Source of the DNA: Rostratula benghalensis
Lineage: Eukaryota > Chordata > Aves > Charadriiformes > Rostratulidae
Assembly: GCA_013399305.1 (NCBI GenBank)
Contig: VXAI01000013.1
Coordinates: 293,807 to 357,806, forward strand
Direction of reading: 5' to 3'
Length of the DNA stretch: 64,000 bases
Every line of letters starts with the position of its first letter. The stretch's first letter is position 1. Under the pieces are notes generated by a model. That model did no database searches. It saw nothing but the letters and a program-made list of their open reading frames with translations, and was not told the DNA's origin. A program made the position numbers and the translations under genes. This document shows positions 60,196 to 64,000 of this stretch, piece after piece.

Positions 60196-63100
60196 GCCTT
60201 GATAAAATCTACTTCTGAATTATATGTGTGTCTACATGTGTTTCAGGTCACTGCAGAGCAATTCAACCCACCATACTCTCTGCCAGCAGGATGATGCCTA
60301 CACTGCGGGGTTAACAACACATAGAACTGGTGAACCAGTGTGAACCTAGATGATGTGATTATTTTTCCTTTTAGAGCAGGGTCATTTTCTAGCTATTCCT
60401 TTTATCACCTCTGTCCTTTGTTGCCCATCTTATCAATTATTTTGTAAGCTTTTAAATGCAAAGTTTTGTCTTTATGTATTGCTTACAAAACACCTGCTAG
60501 ACTTAGAGATTTGGTAAAATCATTCATGTACTATTTCTCAGTGAAAACATTTTCTGCTAAACTGAAATTCAAGAAAGATACATAACGTCATTGTCCAAGG
60601 AAAATTAGTTCCTAGATGTTTAGAAGAACCATTAGCAAGTGAAAATTCTTCTTTTCAGACATTTCAAAGGCTTGATTGAGGTAGAAATATACATGGAGTA
60701 AAAGGAGACAAGTGAAATGATGCAGACATTGCTTCCTACATCCGTTAATTAAAGACTAGCTAGTGGGTGGGTTGCATTCTGAACATTTTTTTTTTCTGTG
60801 TACAATCTTTTATTAGACTTGAAAATGAATATGAAGCAAATAACTCAGCTTGATTTGATTTGCAGGGACTAGATGGAGTCTGAAGCACTGTAGTTAATAA
60901 ATCAATCAATATGTTGTTCATAAACTAAGCTAACCTAAGCAAATTTGTTATGGGATCAGTGAGACAATAAACACAAAACCCCACAGAATCATTTTGTAGT
61001 CACTTTATTGTAAAACTACTTTTTAATTCCTCACTACATCTGCTATTGCACCCTCATGACGTGCTTTGAGATTAAGTTCAGATAAACAATATTACATAAA
61101 ATTAAGGTCTATTGTATTACAGTTGTAGGAACCACAGGTGTGTATCTATGAATAAAGGTAAGCCTTTTCAAAGTAGTTTTCTAATGGATCCCATTTATGA
61201 AGTGATGATCTCAGGATATTTAGTTATGGAAATGTTTGGTATGATCTCTAAAATTCTTCAAGGTTGTCAAACATCCTCAGATTTCTGGCTGATCATCATT
61301 CTTTATCCAACATTGGATGTATGTATAAATAGTAGATACTCAGATACCCTTCAGTTCTTTAAAATTTAAAAGTGGTGAAAGCCAAATTAAGTAAATCAAA
61401 GTAGTAAGTTATTACTGTAGCTATATAGATACATGTGAAATAAAGACTATGATATATGTGTGTGTACACATACACAGATTTTCAGTGAGTGAATTTAATT
61501 GTGAGGAAAAAGGAATTTTGCTACTGTTCAGAGAATGAACTGATGAGATTTCCAAACTGAAAGCTACTTTTCTCTTTCCCCTGTGAGGACAGAAAAGCTA
61601 TTATTTTGAACTTCAGAAAGATATCTACAGTGTCTGTGTTAAATTCTCCTTTCATAGGAAAGGTTACCGAGGTTGCAGGCCCTGTCTAGACAAGAAAATA
61701 AGTTCATCATTACAAGATAGTACATTGTAAAGGTGCTCTAACCTATGTACTTCCATTTTTGAATATGTTTACCAGTGAATCTTTAACTTAAAGCATTTTA
61801 GTAGCTTACACATGGCTTCAGAAACAGGACCAAGGCAGAATCTCTCTGTTATGTAGACAATAAGGACCCATGCCGGACCTCAGCCTTCTGGAAACTCTAA
61901 GTGCTAAACCTTAGAGCCAATCCTTTCCACTCTTACTCATATTCATTGATTCATTACTTCACCTAAGTGGCCAAATATGTATATATGTGGGCATATACTA
62001 ATGTGCATGAATTAGCATATTTTTTTCATCTGCCTATTAAATGGATTGGTAAAGCAGAACTATTAGTTTGCCCTTGTATAAAAGATGCCTTGCTGAGAGG
62101 AATTTCTTGTTCCTGAGGAACTTAAAGCATGAACACAGAGAAGAGAACTGCTAACAGGGACTTAATTGCACTCTTGACAGCACAAAGGCATTATTCTGAT
62201 AATTCTAGACTAAAATAAGCTAACAAGAATTTTCGGAAAATTGGGTAGATTAAATGTTTACAGACTTCCACAGCTTGCAGAAAGGAAGTGATATCATGGC
62301 AGTAAACTTTCTGTTTACTACAACCATGTATCAGATTTTTTCATTTCAGGGCCTTCATCTTATCTGCTATCTGCAGTATCAAAGTGAGGACTCGGTAGAG
62401 GTTCATGTTCTTTGTGAACATTTTAGTTGAGTTAGAGTCTAAATATAAAATGAGCACGCTATTTGCAACACATGCAAAACCACAGTGTTCCAGAAGATTG
62501 ATGTTTGAAATTTCATCAGCACCTGAGAAATATCAAGGTTTAATTAACAAGTCATGCAATGGTGTATAGAGTCTTTGAATATTTATGATGACATTATAAT
62601 TTTTGGAAGAGACCAAGACAAGCATGACATAAAACTGGGAAATGTTTCAAAATGTTTTCAACAGAAACAATTGCTAATGAATGCAAAAAAGGGAAGTGAG
62701 GCACTGATTTTCAAATTTTAGACAAATAGAATGACCAGTGAATATTCAAAGTAATTGAAATTAGTTTCTCTAGCAAATTTTGGGGGAGATTTTATATTAT
62801 CAGAGATATAGTGCATGCAAACCAGTGTTCCTAAGACTTAATTTGTGCAATTAAGTATGCAAAATGATGTAACATACTCAGTAAGACTGTAAATGTATTC
62901 TTAATTCCACCTCCAAGTGTATTTTATTACAGTCCCAGTAGCTTGAGGCAATATTTGTGCACGTATTAGAACAACAAAACAAAACTCCCACTGCCAAATC
63001 TTTTTTCTAACATAGAAAAATTTCAGTCCTGTCCAACCACAGACCATATTTCTCTCTATCTGTTGTCCTCTGGCTTGTCCTCTGACTTAAAAATTCTTCT

Positions 63101-63329
63101 TGTGCCCTGTATGAAGTGGATAGAACTCATTGGCTGGCATACCTTGATTCCTTTGATTTCAAAATTGTAATACTTTTTAATGTGAGTATGGAAAAAATAA
63201 TGAAAGGATGGCAAAGAGAGGATTGTAAACATAGATAAATGACTTGCAGCTGAGGTGTTGAAAAATCACATGTATCATACTAACTGTTGTTTAGCTTTGT
63301 GTGTTGGAAAAGCACAGCATCTGAATTTA

Positions 63330-63655
63330 GATAACATAGGCCTGTGGCAGATCTAGAGGTACCCTATTGAACATGCTTGATATTCATGCCATGCTGGGGA
63401 AAAATCAAAGCACAGTGGTAAACCAACCTTGTGTGAATCCTTGATGAACTGGCGAAAACAACAGGTTTGTTGATCCTCTAGTATGGACAGAGCTCTGTTT
63501 TACCTGTGTCCCTACTTCTGTGCCTCTGTCTGCATGCTGCTTCAGGGATCCCCTGGATGGCAAGATAATGAAAATAAATTTATTCTTTAAATTTCTTTTG
63601 TGGTTTTGTGGTTGTTCCTGCATCCTGCCTGTGCTGACTCACACAGTGAGAAAAA
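63330..63655 (+). mobile_element. possible LTR-like repeat end
   Basis: A less AT-rich segment with gtgtgaatccttgatgaact, caacaggtttgttgatcctc and tgcctctgtctgcatgctgc, followed by an aataaa at about 63576 and then ttgtggttttgtggttgttc and cctgcatcctgcctgtgctg, ending near tcacaca. A polyadenylation signal followed by a T/G-rich segment and a CA end fits the R-U5 part of a retroviral LTR, and the wording feels repeat-like, but I cannot name a family or find target duplications. Confidence 0.3.
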
Positions 63656-63905
63656 AGGAAATACTTCTGTGGGCACTACAGGAAGAATAGACTAATAGGA
63701 CGTTTAAAAGGGGGTTTCCAAGCTTACTTAATTTTTCAACCAAATCCTAATCTTTTTTATGTTCTCCCAAGTATATTAGGTTCAGAGAATTACCTACTAA
63801 GTGTTTGAATTATATTTCATTTCCTTTTTTAGTCAGAGAACATGTAGAATTATCCTGTGAAAGGCAGAAATTTAATAGTCTATTTTACTCAACCTGAAGT
63901 TGAGT

Positions 63906-64000
63906 AAAAAGAAAAAGAAAAAGAAAAAGAAAAAGAAAAAGAAAAAGAAAAAGAAAAAGAAAAAGAAAAAGAAAAAGAAAAAGAAAAAGAAAAAGAAAAA
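63906..64000. repeat. GAAAAA-unit microsatellite running off the window
   Basis: About 15 perfect 6-bp units (aaaaag) with no interruptions, continuing to the last base, so the true length is unknown. The lack of interruptions suggests a young, length-variable array or an assembly edge. Confidence 0.97.

Larger units (their letters stand above)
59842..63905. other. AT-rich noncoding stretch with one exon-like block
   Basis: Apart from the candidate block at 59971-60195 and a possible LTR-like end near 63.4-63.65 kb, I see no gene, RNA gene or repeat. Confidence 0.5.

Overview
This window looks like noncoding nuclear DNA from a bird. Three things point there: several CR1 LINE fragments with avian-type 3' ends (imperfect 8-bp tails of the ATTCTRTG kind), a long ERVL-type solo LTR of a kind common in bird genomes, and the almost complete absence of SINEs. 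The sequence is AT-rich and CpG-poor. I could not place the species or order, or say whether the window is a gene desert or the inside of a very large intron.

No protein-coding gene can be supported. The open frames are short, none carries a recognisable domain apart from CR1 reverse transcriptase remnants, and the longest (about 205 codons) lies almost wholly within an LTR. Two short blocks look exon-like by splice signals or composition (19164-19342 plus; 59971-60195 minus) and are listed as candidates only.

Layout: 1-3135 AT-rich unique sequence; 3136-3929 degraded ERVL LTR; 3930-28263 mostly unique sequence with a 52-bp dispersed repeat pair (12.4 and 13.8 kb), small tandem duplications, a CpG-retaining block at 10.9-11.2 kb that could be a conserved noncoding element, and the GC-rich exon-like block at 19.2 kb; 28264-28474 CR1 tail; 28475-43267 unique sequence with T/G-rich tracts, a 12-bp inverted repeat at 35.1 kb, a pure pyrimidine tract at 41.8 kb and a probable old LTR-like element around 42 kb; 43268-43641 two abutting CR1 fragments; 43642-50342 unique sequence; 50343-54232 a CR1 cluster of four separate insertions, one nested inside another; 54233-64000 unique sequence with a possible CR1 relic at 57.8 kb, the exon-like block at 60.1 kb, a possible LTR-like end at 63.4 kb, and a GAAAAA-unit microsatellite running off the window end.

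The most distinctive large-scale pattern is at least thirteen dispersed T/G-rich (or A/C-rich on the other strand) low-complexity tracts built from short G runs between T runs. I found no new multi-gene system.
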